NCBI GenBank assembly: GCA_037968475.1
Contig: JBBKVO010000019.1
Span: 1 to 64,000, forward strand
DNA: 64,000 nucleotides
Reading direction: 5' to 3'
From: SB11 sp037968475
GTDB taxonomy: Bacteria > Bacteroidota > Bacteroidia > UBA8524
Shown one piece after another: positions 17,750 to 26,417 of this stretch. Below the pieces are notes generated by a model that was given only the letters and a program-made list of their open reading frames with translations, was not told the origin of the DNA and did no database searches. Positions within the stretch are counted from its first letter, which is position 1, and each line of letters begins with the position of its first letter. The position numbers and the translations under genes were made by a program.

Positions 17750-18862
17750 TTATAATATTCCTTCTAAAAACTCAGCAAAAAAACCTGCCCCAACACCAAA
17801 TACAAATGTGGTTAGTATAAGAATAAGTGGCACTTTTATGCCTCCCAACTTTTCGCGCGTAAGTATTAATGTAAATATGCCAAACGATGGTGCAGTAAAC
17901 ACCATTGCCGCAATGGCACCTGTAGAAAAGCCCAATTGCAACAGTATTACTCCCAGTAAAATCTCGAACAATACAGGTATTGATAAAAGTGTGCCTATAA
18001 ATGAAATTATGCCTATAACTATTATAGGGCTGTAAGATGTTAATGTTTCCAAAAACTCATTTGGGAATATTACACGTACAATGGCGGTAAATAAAGTACC
18101 GACAATCATTAGCGGGATAAGTTTGTAGGCAATATTACCCGATGCCAATAGCCAATCTTCTACCGATTTGATAATGGTTTGGAAGTAAGAGCTTTCAGGA
18201 AAATAACACGATATTTGGTTGAAAGCCCCGCTTTGCATTACGGTATTGCCTGCTTCACCTTCTTTGGTTTTAACCATTTTAGATACTATGGGTACTATCA
18301 CCAAAATCATAATTAAGCTAAACACTATACGCGATATAACTATGGATGGACTAAACAAGCCAAACATGGTAACAATACCTATAAAATTTAGCAATGCCCC
18401 TCCCAAAATTACTCCTAAAGTGGATTCGGCACTACCCCCTTTAGCATTCATACCCACACTGGTAACGGCAGAGCAATTGGCACACATATTTAGTGGCATA
18501 CCCAAAAGGCTACCTATGGCAGCGCCTTTAATACCTTTATGCTCTAATAATTTATTAAACTTTTTGTATGATAATGCCAGCGAAAGTGCAGCGCCACCTA
18601 TAATTATGGCAAAGGTCATACCTGTGCCATTGGCCTCCCAAAAATTGGCACTCGATTTCAAAACGGCTACTACTGCATTATCGTCGTGTTCGACATGAAA
18701 ACGCTCAACAAAATTTAATTCGCCGTGCTCTTCGTGGCTATGGCCGCATTCTTCTTTTGAGCATTCTACTTTATTTTCTTCAGCATGGAAACGGCTACCA
18801 AGTAAAAAGAGCAACAGAAAACTTACTAAAATGGCGACTTTTATACCATTTTCTTTATTCAT
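17750..18862 (-). CDS. YraQ/ArsP-like permease with His/Cys-rich loop
   Basis: 370 aa membrane protein with about eight helices in two halves. The first half carries PLNMCANCSAVTSVGM near residue 124, and the second half repeats the pattern (SIPVLFEILLGVILLQLGFS), like the permease family that includes YraQ and ArsP. After the first helix an external segment of about 30 residues is rich in Cys, His and Glu (ECSKEECGHSHEEHGE), which could bind a metal. This suggests a metal or metalloid exporter, but the substrate is inferred. A 55-aa membrane protein follows in the same operon. Confidence 0.7.
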   Translation of the reverse strand: MNKENGIKVAILVSFLLLFLLGSRFHAEENKVECSKEECGHSHEEHGELNFVERFHVEHDDNAVVAVLKSSANFWEANGTGMTFAIIIGGAALSLALSYKKFNKLLEHKGIKGAAIGSLLGMPLNMCANCSAVTSVGMNAKGGSAESTLGVILGGALLNFIGIVTMFGLFSPSIVISRIVFSLIMILVIVPIVSKMVKTKEGEAGNTVMQSGAFNQISCYFPESSYFQTIIKSVEDWLLASGNIAYKLIPLMIVGTLFTAIVRVIFPNEFLETLTSYSPIIVIGIISFIGTLLSIPVLFEILLGVILLQLGFSTGAIAAMVFTAPSFGIFTLILTREKLGGIKVPLILILTTFVFGVGAGFFAEFLEGIL

Positions 18863-19033
18863 TATAATAGGATTCTTATAGTAAAATTTAAAGATAGGCG
18901 ATTGTAAAGGGAACTAAAAGTTAACTTAATAATAAGTTTAGTTAATAGCATGACTAAGACACCTTATAATCGGCATTGATTTTGATTGAATAATTTATCA
19001 AAGTGTAACAATTATTCTCGCCATCTGTCATTT

Positions 19034-19387
19034 ATGAAAAACTTTTTAATACTACTTTTAGCATGTACCATTACTTTATCTTCTTGTAAAAAAGAGGAGA
19101 AAGAATTTCTTACACAAGGTGAGCAAAACGCTAAAGAAATAGAAAGGCTTATTAGCGATAATGGAATAAATAATATAGTTGTTGTTTATGGAGTACTTAA
19201 TCCTAATGGGGTATACTATTATAAAATATTTGCAAATAGTAATTTGCAAGATCACTATTATAGAGGGGCATTAATTTGTGGTAAAAATGACTGTTTTGAT
19301 TTATCAAACTTGATTAAAACAGAAATTTTTAACGATAGGAATCCTTATCGGGGAACTAAAACTCTCGAGATACATTTAAAATTATAG
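19034..19387 (+). CDS. Small lipoprotein, unknown function
   Basis: 117 aa from the ATG at 19034. An earlier in-frame ATG at 18986 would put 16 polar residues before the signal peptide, so I chose the later one. The lipobox is TLSSC, giving a lipidated Cys followed by KKEEKE. The mature domain is about 95 residues and has a short Cys-containing loop (ICGKNDCFDL). It overlaps the end of the convergent FMN reductase gene by six bases. Confidence 0.65.
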   Translation: MKNFLILLLACTITLSSCKKEEKEFLTQGEQNAKEIERLISDNGINNIVVVYGVLNPNGVYYYKIFANSNLQDHYYRGALICGKNDCFDLSNLIKTEIFNDRNPYRGTKTLEIHLKL

Positions 19388-19894
19388 CGAGTAAACAATA
19401 TTTTCAATCCACTTTTTAGAATTATTCATAAGCCTTGAAGCGTATACTAATTCTTTTGACGGACTAAAAAAACAACCTAAGTATTCCATATCTAAATACT
19501 CACTGGTGCGTTTAAAAGGGACTTCAAAACCTTCGGCCAGTTCTTCATCAGTGCTAACAGTAATTAAAGCAGTGTGTTTGCCTTTTAGTTTTCTGCCCAA
19601 GTGTTTTTGTGAGCTGACTATATCAGTCAGCCTATCAAAAAACACCTTCATATAGCCACTCATACTATACCAATACACAGGTGTTGCAAATACTATCAGC
19701 TGGTGCGAAAGCATTTGTTCTACTATTTTCAAAAAATCATCATCAGTAGGGTATTCTTCTGCGTAGTTGTATTGCTCAATCTTATAGTCCAGCAAATCAA
19801 CCAAAGTAATATCGGTATCTTTAAATACTAATTCTACCAGCTTTTGGGTATCGCTATTTTTACGGGATGAGGCAAGGATTACAAGTGGTTTCAT
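19382..19894 (-). CDS. NADPH-dependent FMN reductase/flavodoxin-fold protein
   Basis: 170 aa. It begins with a short strand and the flavin phosphate loop region (VILASSRKNSDTQKLV) and has FATPVYWYSMSGYMKVFFDR, the flavin-binding loop of this family. It is a cytoplasmic oxidoreductase that probably uses NADPH or NADH; the electron acceptor is unknown. Confidence 0.8.
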   Translation of the reverse strand: MKPLVILASSRKNSDTQKLVELVFKDTDITLVDLLDYKIEQYNYAEEYPTDDDFLKIVEQMLSHQLIVFATPVYWYSMSGYMKVFFDRLTDIVSSQKHLGRKLKGKHTALITVSTDEELAEGFEVPFKRTSEYLDMEYLGCFFSPSKELVYASRLMNNSKKWIENIVYSL

Positions 19895-20009
19895 TAGTAT
19901 TTAATGTATGTTGTTCATAAGATGCTAAATCCCAAAAGCTTTCGAGACAGCATGACTGAACGTCTCATATTTTTAACTCAAAATCAGTTAATCAAAAAAT
20001 CTGTAATGG

Positions 20010-21623
20010 TTAATGCTCTCTAAAAAGAGTAACTGTACCGCGCATTTCTTTGGCTTTGGGGCTACGGCAATCTTTGTAGCGAAGTTGTACAAAGTAAACC
20101 CCGGGTGGTACATCTTGTTTATGAAATTTACCATCCCATAATTGGGCTGATTGTGTTTCAAACATTTTTTCGCCCCATCTATTAAATATAATCACCTCAT
20201 ATTCTTCTACCCTATCGTCTATCAAAGGGTAAAAGTCATTATATCCATCACCATTGGGCGAGAAGGCATTGGGCAGGGTAAAATCGTTAAAATCTTGTAT
20301 GCTAATGCTAATTGTATCATACACATCGTTGCAACGGCTGGCTTTTACCCAATAATCACCCGCTTGGGTTACTGTTATAGCTCGCGTAGTATCTCCCGTA
20401 CTCCATAAGTATTTGGCAGTAGTGTCTTTAGCATCAATAACATATTTAAAAGGCTGTGTGCACAGCAAAGTATCCCCACCCAGTTTTATATCTAATGGTT
20501 CAAGAATAGTTATTGTACTAACGGATGAATCGCAGCAATTGCCATCACAAGCAATAAGTTTCACCCTATAATCGCCTGCGGCGGGATAATCGTATATGGG
20601 GCTTTGCTGTGTTGAAGTATCGGAGTAGCTTAATGTATCGCCAAAATCCCACCTAAAGGTTTTTGCGCCACTACTACTGTTTTTAAATACCATTCTATTA
20701 CCACAAGCACTATCGTTAGCTTTGTAGGTAGATACTACCTTAAACTGGCAATTAAGCACATTAAACTGATAATCGCGGCGGGTTATCCCCACCAACACTC
20801 CATTGCGGTATTCTTTTACCAATATACCTATAACGTATTGCCCTTGTTGCGATGGAGTGAGTGAAAGTATACCCGTAATAGGGTCTATTGCTAATGGAGG
20901 ACTACCGTCAATAGGATTAGCATAGTTGTACCCATTGGCAAAATTTACCCTTACAAAAGGAGGTCTTGATACTTGCGAAAACGTAGGTCGAGGATCTGAA
21001 TCTGTTGCTCCTAAATAGGGATGATATAACTCGTATACCAACGAATCTCCATCGGGGTCAATAGCCGAATGATCAAACTTTAGCGGAGCATTTGTACACA
21101 AAAAGTTGGGTGGTAACTCTTTAAAATAAGCACTGTTATTAACGCCTACGCTAAGTGTATCTTGAATGTGTGTCCAGTATGTTGCACCGGTTGCACCGGG
21201 ATTAACCAAGTTATTAATAGAGTGATTGCGGCAACACCTTTGAAATGCGATAATATAGCCACCCGCTATTTGAGGCAAATTTAAAGTATCAATATATGTG
21301 TATTTATCTACACAGGCATTGGGAGGCAGAGCTATGCAATCGTAATTTAGTTTGGTAATGCGCTCGGGTATATTGCGCGGAACTGATTTGCTTAATGAGG
21401 TGATTAGTGAGCTGTCGGAAGCTCTAAAAACGGTAAAGTTGGCCAAACTATCTTGGGCTATTGCCCCTGATGCACCGTTTACACAATCAATAAATAAATG
21501 CAGCGTAACTTCGTATTTATCATTGCCCAAATAGCGATACAACACCTCGCCGCCCACTATGTGGGTAGCTATTGCCCATTGGCTTATTAATACGGTTAAA
21601 AACGCTACCAGTTGCCTACGCAT
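20010..21623 (-). CDS. PKD-domain surface protein, T9SS type B tail
   Basis: 537 aa with a signal peptide (about 1-19). The N-terminal region (IVGGEVLYRYLGNDKYEVTL, FIDCVNG) matches a family of large Bacteroidota surface proteins. It contains a PKD-type fold near residue 310-370 (FRWDFGDTLSYSDTS) and the CHU_C/type B sorting domain at the end (LPNAFSPNGDGYNDFYPL, YEVIIFNRWGEKMFE, GTVTLFRE). It is expected to be exported by the T9SS. Gliding-associated in name; adhesion is the usual guess. Confidence 0.88.
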   Translation of the reverse strand: MRRQLVAFLTVLISQWAIATHIVGGEVLYRYLGNDKYEVTLHLFIDCVNGASGAIAQDSLANFTVFRASDSSLITSLSKSVPRNIPERITKLNYDCIALPPNACVDKYTYIDTLNLPQIAGGYIIAFQRCCRNHSINNLVNPGATGATYWTHIQDTLSVGVNNSAYFKELPPNFLCTNAPLKFDHSAIDPDGDSLVYELYHPYLGATDSDPRPTFSQVSRPPFVRVNFANGYNYANPIDGSPPLAIDPITGILSLTPSQQGQYVIGILVKEYRNGVLVGITRRDYQFNVLNCQFKVVSTYKANDSACGNRMVFKNSSSGAKTFRWDFGDTLSYSDTSTQQSPIYDYPAAGDYRVKLIACDGNCCDSSVSTITILEPLDIKLGGDTLLCTQPFKYVIDAKDTTAKYLWSTGDTTRAITVTQAGDYWVKASRCNDVYDTISISIQDFNDFTLPNAFSPNGDGYNDFYPLIDDRVEEYEVIIFNRWGEKMFETQSAQLWDGKFHKQDVPPGVYFVQLRYKDCRSPKAKEMRGTVTLFREH

Positions 21624-21684
21624 ATTTACCTATAAGACTCTAATTTATAACTTTAAGTTGCCTTTACCAAATATGTTTACTATA

Positions 21685-21719
21685 AATAGGGGGTGGCTCG
21701 CTGCGCACCACCCCCTATT
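21685..21719. repeat. GC-rich hairpin
   Basis: Perfect 12-bp stem (21685-21696 with 21708-21719) around an 11-base loop. Arm sequence AATAGGGGGTGG. The GCGCACCACC core recalls the hairpin at 48753-48795, so it may belong to a dispersed hairpin family or serve as a terminator. Confidence 0.6.
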
Positions 21720-21814
21720 ATTCTCATAAATGTTGTTTTTACTGATTACTATGAGTTTGGGGTTGCCAGTTTTGTTTTCACGTATTTTCGATAGGTATAA
21801 ACCCATCGTTATGT

Positions 21815-21861
21815 AATTACAGCACAAAGGGGAGCTTTAAGCTCCCCTTTGTGCTGTAATT
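21815..21861. repeat. 47-bp near-perfect palindrome
   Basis: A 23-bp perfect inverted repeat with a single central T; left arm starts AATTACAGCACAAAGGGGAG. It lies in a gene-free stretch next to the IS200-type element and has no coding explanation. Confidence 0.75.
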
Positions 21862-21904
21862 CGTATAAAATAAGATTTCAATTCTTATTACTGCTTATAT
21901 TTAA

Positions 21905-22450
21905 TTAAATATACTATCGCCTTTAGGCGATAGATTTGATAATATCGGCTGAAGCCGACTAAAGTCCTTCGGCAACAGTAAAGTCCGTATCTTCCTTTTC
22001 TAGGTCTTGATTCTTTATGTATTCCATTATTACTTCATCAGTAATATTATCTGAACTCGCCGCAAAATAGCCCCTACCCCATAAATGACGGCCCCAATAC
22101 AGCTTTTGGATTTGCTTGTTTTCTGACATCAATTTGTACGAACTCTTCCCTTTCATATACTGAACAAGTTTACTCACCGCTAAATGCGGAGGGACAGATA
22201 CAAACATGTGGATATGATCTTTCGAAATTTGACCCTTGATGATTTCAACATCCTGCTCTTTACATATCTGACGTAATAACTCCCGAACTCGCTCTGCTAA
22301 CAGACCCGTAAGGATGGGCTTCCTGTATTTCGTTATCTATACAATATGATACTTGATACCATAGACACTATGAGAGGTCTTACGATAATTTTGCATCTAA
22401 CAAATTTAGTCAAACTTAACTCGCCACCTAAAAGGTGGGGGATTTCCCCC
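21905..22450 (-). mobile_element. IS200/IS605-type element, inactive
   Basis: A tnpA reading frame (21959-22396, minus) with imperfect palindromes at both sides: hairpins at 21914-21933 and 21945-21958 beyond its end, and 22424-22438 (CCACCT/AGGTGG) before its start. Hairpin ends instead of inverted repeats are the hallmark of IS200/IS605. The outer limits are approximate. Confidence 0.7.
21959..22396 (-). pseudogene. tnpA: IS200-type TnpA with an internal TAG
   Basis: From the ATG at 22396 the reading is MQNYRKTSHSVYGIKYHIV, then TAG, then ITKYRKPILTGLLAERVREL and on to DHIHMFVSVPPH. In intact relatives the stop position is Trp (HIVW), so a single TGG-to-TAG change explains it. The histidine pair HIH of the HUH fold and a candidate catalytic Tyr (VIMEYIKNQD) remain. 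Downstream of the stop the only long start is the Met of MFVSVPPH at 22207, which gives an 82-aa piece lacking the HUH motif, so the element is probably dead unless suppressed or supplied in trans. Confidence 0.8.
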
Positions 22451-22458
22451 CGTTAGGT

Positions 22459-22813
22459 ATGATTAAAAAAACAGAGGTTTCCCAACCCCCGTTTAGTCTA
22501 AGTTTTGGTATTCAATTTAAAAAACGGCAAAATAACTGTCCCTTAGTAAAAGTAAATGAAGGAAAATGGCAAGCCAATACTGACGTGAAAAACCTTAACA
22601 CAGCTAAAATATGAATACGGTATTTCCGTAAAAACCTTAAAAAAAATGTTGCGCAAAGTTCCCGACTTAAAAGTGGATAATCGAGATATTCGGGAATTTA
22701 CGCCCAAAGAGGTAGAGAAAATATACCGTCATTTGGGTGTGGCAGGTGATTATTTGAAGAATAATACCAAATGTGGGCATGGATTTGTCGGCAACGGTCG
22801 ATTGGTTCTATAA
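22459..22813 (+). pseudogene. Frameshifted helix-turn-helix-like fragment
   Basis: An ATG at 22459 opens 51 codons (KWQANTDVKNL) that end at 22614. A second frame, open from 22589 to 22813, continues with QLKYEYGISVKTLKKMLRKV and FTPKEVEKIYRHLG. A one-base shift near 22597 joins the two into one protein whose middle resembles a winged or MerR-like helix-turn-helix. It directly follows the IS200-type element. Confidence 0.45.
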
Positions 22814-22961
22814 AACGATTTGTTGGTAGTCTACCCAATGCTTTGTTATAACAGAGCGTTTGTGGTGTTTTGTAGAGGTTAGGGATGTATAGACCGATTA
22901 GGACTGACACCCAAGTCCTTAACCAAAGCATATTGCGGCAGCAATTGGTGGCTACCAAACC

Positions 22962-23096
22962 TTTTGAGATTTTCGGGCACAACAATTTTATTTGCAAGCA
23001 CAGATGAACTATCTAAAGGCCATCAGCGAGTATACCAATGTACAGTTCACATTTAAAGTTGCAAAAGGAATAATATTTAATAACTTGCTTAAATAA
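22962..23096 (+). pseudogene. Possible TolC-like efflux protein tail fragment
   Basis: The frame ending at 23096 reads AQQFYLQAQMNYLKAISEYT, similar in style to the C-terminal helices of TolC-family outer-membrane efflux proteins. The preceding part (LVATKPFEIF, from about 22940) is in another frame. It is a short remnant and the family call is tentative. The stop codon sits inside the mer operator. Confidence 0.3.
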
Positions 23097-23115
23097 GCAA
23101 GTTGTAATACATTTG
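23082..23115 (+). promoter_or_regulatory. mer operon promoter with ArsR-type operator
   Basis: A perfect inverted repeat AACTTGCTTA-AA-TAAGCAAGTT occupies 23082-23103. It overlaps the -33 TTG (23085-23087) and fills the 20-base spacer to the -7 element TACATTTG (23108-23115). The 10-2-10 form matches operators of ArsR/SmtB repressors, so binding would block the polymerase directly. Confidence 0.75.
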
Positions 23116-23122
23116 TTGAGTT

Positions 23123-23503
23123 ATGGAAAATAATCAATCTTGTATCAGGGTGTTTGCAGATAAGGTTCAAATAGAAAATTGTAGGGAAATAATTCAATCT
23201 AATGACAAGGCATTCAGCCAACTTAGTGGACTTTTGGCTTTAGCAGGGAACGAAGTAAGGTTAAAAATATTATTTCTCTTGGAAGAAGAAAACGAACTCT
23301 GTCCCTGCGATATAGCTGACATTTTAGGTATGAGTATTCCTGCTATTTCTCAACATCTAAGAAAAATGAAAGATGGTGGAGTAGTTGAAGCTAAACGCAC
23401 TGGGCAAACTATTTTTTATTCTCTTAAAGCAGAACATCTAATACTGCTTCGCCCTTTATTCAAAATCATTAGTAACAATAAATCAAAAAATGAACTTGTA
23501 TGA
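23123..23503 (+). CDS. ArsR/SmtB-family metal-sensing repressor of mer operon
   Basis: 126 aa winged helix protein. The recognition region is MSIPAISQHLRKMKDGGVVE. ELCPCDIAD at 58-63 carries C60 and C62, the alpha-3 metal site of ArsR/CadC sensors; C7 and C20 in the N-terminus could complete a thiolate site. It is the first gene of the mercury operon and overlaps the MerT-MerP gene by four bases. In classical mer operons the regulator is MerR; here an ArsR-type protein takes that place. Mercury or a related thiophilic ion is the likely inducer. Confidence 0.85.
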   Translation: MENNQSCIRVFADKVQIENCREIIQSNDKAFSQLSGLLALAGNEVRLKILFLLEEENELCPCDIADILGMSIPAISQHLRKMKDGGVVEAKRTGQTIFYSLKAEHLILLRPLFKIISNNKSKNELV

Positions 23504-24165
23504 ACAATAAATCAAAATTTGGGAAACTTGCGGGAGCAAGTATCTTATCAGCCATTGCAGCATCACTTTGTTGCATTACACCAGTTTTAGCTATTGTATC
23601 AGGTGCAGGAGGCATTGCATCATCCTTTTCATGGTTAGAACCTGCAAGACCATATTTACTTAGCATTACCATTTTAGTATTGGGTTTTGCTTGGTATCAA
23701 AAACTCAAACCACGCACTGCTGAAGAAATACAATGTGCTTGTGAAGAGGAGAAACCGCCGTTTATACAAACCAAAATATTTTTAGGAATTGTAACTGTTT
23801 TTGTATTTCTGATGATGGCTTTCCCCTATTATGGGCATATTTTCTATCCCAAAACAAACAAAGAAGTAGTTGTAATTTCTTCTGATAACATCCAAGAAGT
23901 AAAGTTTAATGTAAGCGGAATGACTTGTGCAAGTTGCGAAGAACACGTAAAACATGCTATAAACGAATTACCAGGAATTGTAAGTGTTTCTGCTAATAGC
24001 GATGATGGAACTGCCAATGTAAAATTCGACAATTCTAAAACGGATAAAGCTACCATAACAAAAGCGATTGATGCAACAGGTTACAAAGTATCAGCAGAAA
24101 TAACAAAGGAAAATCCTGCGCACGGTGAAGGTGGACACGTTTGTGGACCGAATGGATGCAAATAG
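23500..24165 (+). CDS. merTP: MerT-MerP fusion mercuric transport protein
   Basis: 221 aa. The N-terminal half is MerT-like with three membrane helices and the conserved Cys pair in SLCCITPVLA on the first helix; a second cytoplasmic Cys pair is QCACEEEK. The C-terminal half is a heavy-metal-associated domain with GMTCASCEEHV, the MerP metal site. The end (HVCGPNGCK) adds two more Cys. It would take up mercuric ion and pass it to MerA. The ATGA overlap with the repressor gene ties both into one operon. Confidence 0.88.
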   Translation: MNNKSKFGKLAGASILSAIAASLCCITPVLAIVSGAGGIASSFSWLEPARPYLLSITILVLGFAWYQKLKPRTAEEIQCACEEEKPPFIQTKIFLGIVTVFVFLMMAFPYYGHIFYPKTNKEVVVISSDNIQEVKFNVSGMTCASCEEHVKHAINELPGIVSVSANSDDGTANVKFDNSKTDKATITKAIDATGYKVSAEITKENPAHGEGGHVCGPNGCK

Positions 24166-24264
24166 TTTTTTTTAACCTCTATATTTAAGAATTTAATTAA
24201 ATAAGAAATATGGAAATACTTTTTAATAATTGCCTCCGGTTTACTGCTGTCGGCAGGAACTTAA

Positions 24265-24573
24265 ATGTGCGGTTGCGGTAATTGTACTATTGCACAATCG
24301 ACAACTTTAAATAATACTGTAACCAAAACAGTGAAGCTGAAAATTACAGGGATAACTTGTGCTGGTTGCTCTAATCACGTTTCAAACACAATTAAAAACA
24401 TTGAAGGCGTAATAGGACAAACTGTTGAATATCCTGAAGATTTTGCCACTATCAGATATGACACATTAAAAACAGATCCAACTGAAATGATAAAGGCAAT
24501 TGAGAAAGTTGGTTATAAAGCAGAAATTATTAGTGAAATAAAATCTAAAAAAAGAAGTAATGAAAAAAGATAA
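24265..24573 (+). CDS. HMA-domain protein, MerP-like, signal peptide lost
   Basis: 102 aa from the ATG at 24265, which has an AGGAAC ribosome site. It holds one heavy-metal-associated domain with GITCAGCSNHV. In the same frame just upstream, KYFLIIASGLLLSAGT reads like a signal peptide, but it ends in TAA directly before the ATG, and its own ATG (24210) is out of frame by one base. The ancestral protein was probably exported; the present one would stay in the cytoplasm. It overlaps merA by 14 bases. Confidence 0.7.
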   Translation: MCGCGNCTIAQSTTLNNTVTKTVKLKITGITCAGCSNHVSNTIKNIEGVIGQTVEYPEDFATIRYDTLKTDPTEMIKAIEKVGYKAEIISEIKSKKRSNEKR

Positions 24574-26212
24574 TATTAAACTCGCCATCACAGGAATGAC
24601 GTGTAACAATTGTGCTACTAACATTGAAAAAATACTTTCGAAAAATGAAGGCGTAGTAGAAGCCAAAGTAAGTTTTGAGAATGGAAGTTGTGAATGTTCG
24701 TTTGACCCTTCTAAGACAAGTAGTCAAGAAATTGTTATTGCCATTAACGAAACAAAAAACTACAAAGTAAAATCTATTGTCGAAAATAAAAATTCAATCG
24801 GAAGTCATTTTGATTTAATCATTATTGGCGGTGGTTCAGCTGCATTCTCGGCAGCCATCAAAGGGGAAAGTTTAGGGTTATCAACCTTAATGGTGAACGG
24901 TGGATTGGATTTTGGCGGAACTTGTGTAAATGTGGGTTGCGTACCCTCAAAAAACTTAATCCGTGCAGGAGAGTCGGCTTATCACGCCAAACATTCCAAC
25001 TTTGCAGGTATCAAACCAAAAGGAGCTGATATTGATTTTACACAAGTTATCAAAGACAAGAAAAAATTGGTTGCTGTACTTCAAGAAAAAAAATATATGG
25101 ATGTTGTAAGTGATTTTGAGAACCTAAAAATGATAAAAGGTTGGGCAGAATTTAAAGACAGTAAAACGATTGTTGTTGATGGTAAAACAGAATATACTGC
25201 TTTGAAATTTATAATTGCCACAGGAGCAACTACTAATATCCCAAACATTGAAGGATTGAATGACATTGACTACCTGACAAATATTTCGCTTTTCAATTTA
25301 GAAGAAAAACCTGAAAGCATGACCATTATGGGAGCCGGATATATTGGCTTGGAAATTGCTATGGCTTACAATCGTTTGGGGGTAAAGGTTCGCATTATAG
25401 AATTCACAGACCGAGTATTGCGAACACAAACCCCTGACATCTGCGAAGCATTGGAAACCCAAATGCGGAAAGAAGGTATTGAAATCCTCCCAAATTTTCG
25501 TGCAATTAAATTTGAGAAAAAAAGAGGTGAGACAATTATTAATTGCAAATGTCTAGACGGCTCTTTTACACAAATTGTAGAAAGAGGAAAGGTAGTAATT
25601 GCCACAGGAACTAAACCCAATACAAGCCAATTGGGATTAGATAAAATTGGACTGGAACTTACCAAAAGCAGACATATCGCTGTAAACGAAAAGATGGAAA
25701 CCAATCTATCCAACATTTATGCAGCAGGAGACGTAGTGAACACCCCCGCATTTGTTTACACAGCCGCTTTAGAAGGAAAAACTGCCGCAGAAAATGCTTT
25801 CTCAGGAGCAGAAAATAAAGTTGATTATTCTTCCTTACCGTGGGTAGTATTTACCGACCCGCAAGTAGCTGGTGCGGGCTTGGACGAAGCACAGGCAGAG
25901 CAGCAAAATATTCCGTTTGAAGTTTCTAAAATTGAATTGAAAGACGTGCCGCGAGCAATTGTAGCAAATGACACAAGGGGTTTTATAAAACTTATTCGCA
26001 ATACGCAGACCGATAAACTAATTGGGGCGAGAATAGTAGCTCCCGAAGGCGGAGAACTAATTCAACAGTTGAGTATGGCTATCAAATACGATATTACGGT
26101 AAAAGACTTAGCAGAGAGTTTTTATCCTTATTTGACATTGGGGGAAGGAATAAAATTAGCTGCCATCACATTCGGCAAAGACATTTCAAAGTTGAGTTGT
26201 TGTGCGAGTTAA
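24560..26212 (+). CDS. merA: Mercury(II) reductase
   Basis: 550 aa flavoprotein that reduces mercuric ion to elemental mercury with NADPH. An N-terminal heavy-metal domain (GMTCNNC, C15 and C18) is followed by the FAD loop LIIIGGGSAA near 86-95, the redox-active GTCVNVGCVPSK (C122 and C127), the NADPH fold (MGAGYIGLEIAMAYNRLG) and the C-terminal Cys pair C547-C548 in LSCCAS that hands metal to the active site. All features of a working MerA are present. It closes the mer operon. Confidence 0.96.
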   Translation: MKKDNIKLAITGMTCNNCATNIEKILSKNEGVVEAKVSFENGSCECSFDPSKTSSQEIVIAINETKNYKVKSIVENKNSIGSHFDLIIIGGGSAAFSAAIKGESLGLSTLMVNGGLDFGGTCVNVGCVPSKNLIRAGESAYHAKHSNFAGIKPKGADIDFTQVIKDKKKLVAVLQEKKYMDVVSDFENLKMIKGWAEFKDSKTIVVDGKTEYTALKFIIATGATTNIPNIEGLNDIDYLTNISLFNLEEKPESMTIMGAGYIGLEIAMAYNRLGVKVRIIEFTDRVLRTQTPDICEALETQMRKEGIEILPNFRAIKFEKKRGETIINCKCLDGSFTQIVERGKVVIATGTKPNTSQLGLDKIGLELTKSRHIAVNEKMETNLSNIYAAGDVVNTPAFVYTAALEGKTAAENAFSGAENKVDYSSLPWVVFTDPQVAGAGLDEAQAEQQNIPFEVSKIELKDVPRAIVANDTRGFIKLIRNTQTDKLIGARIVAPEGGELIQQLSMAIKYDITVKDLAESFYPYLTLGEGIKLAAITFGKDISKLSCCAS

Positions 26213-26345
26213 TTTGTCTCGTCCTAAAAAAAGTTGACCTGAGAAGCCATACTGTAAAACTTATCTTCAGGAATATATAATGTGGTCTTATATTATAAGA
26301 TGAGACCAAATTACCCCTCTATAAGTTAGATTGTTTAATAATGCT
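26213..26345. other. Insertion-sequence end remnant and hairpin
   Basis: TGTCTCGTCCTAAAAAAAGT near 26216 resembles one end of an IS3-group element and recalls the TGTCTTGTCCTGA ends at 33209 and 35347. A short palindromic stretch (TCTTATATTATAAGA) lies near 26286-26300. No gene. Confidence 0.4.
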
Positions 26346-26353
26346 TAATTTTG
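26346..26353 (+). promoter_or_regulatory. -7 element upstream of ClC gene
   Basis: TAATTTTG fits TAnnTTTG, about 65 bases before the ATG at 26418. No -33 TTG at standard spacing. Confidence 0.35.
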
Positions 26354-26417
26354 CACCTGCGAAATAGGTTCGTGCTAAAATTTGTTTGAAATGGCAAGGG
26401 ATAGTGATTAGGAATAA

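Noticed and set aside
22698..22997. 99-codon open frame on the minus strand
   Set aside because: It is the opposite strand of the helix-turn-helix-like and TolC-like remnants, which read more like protein.
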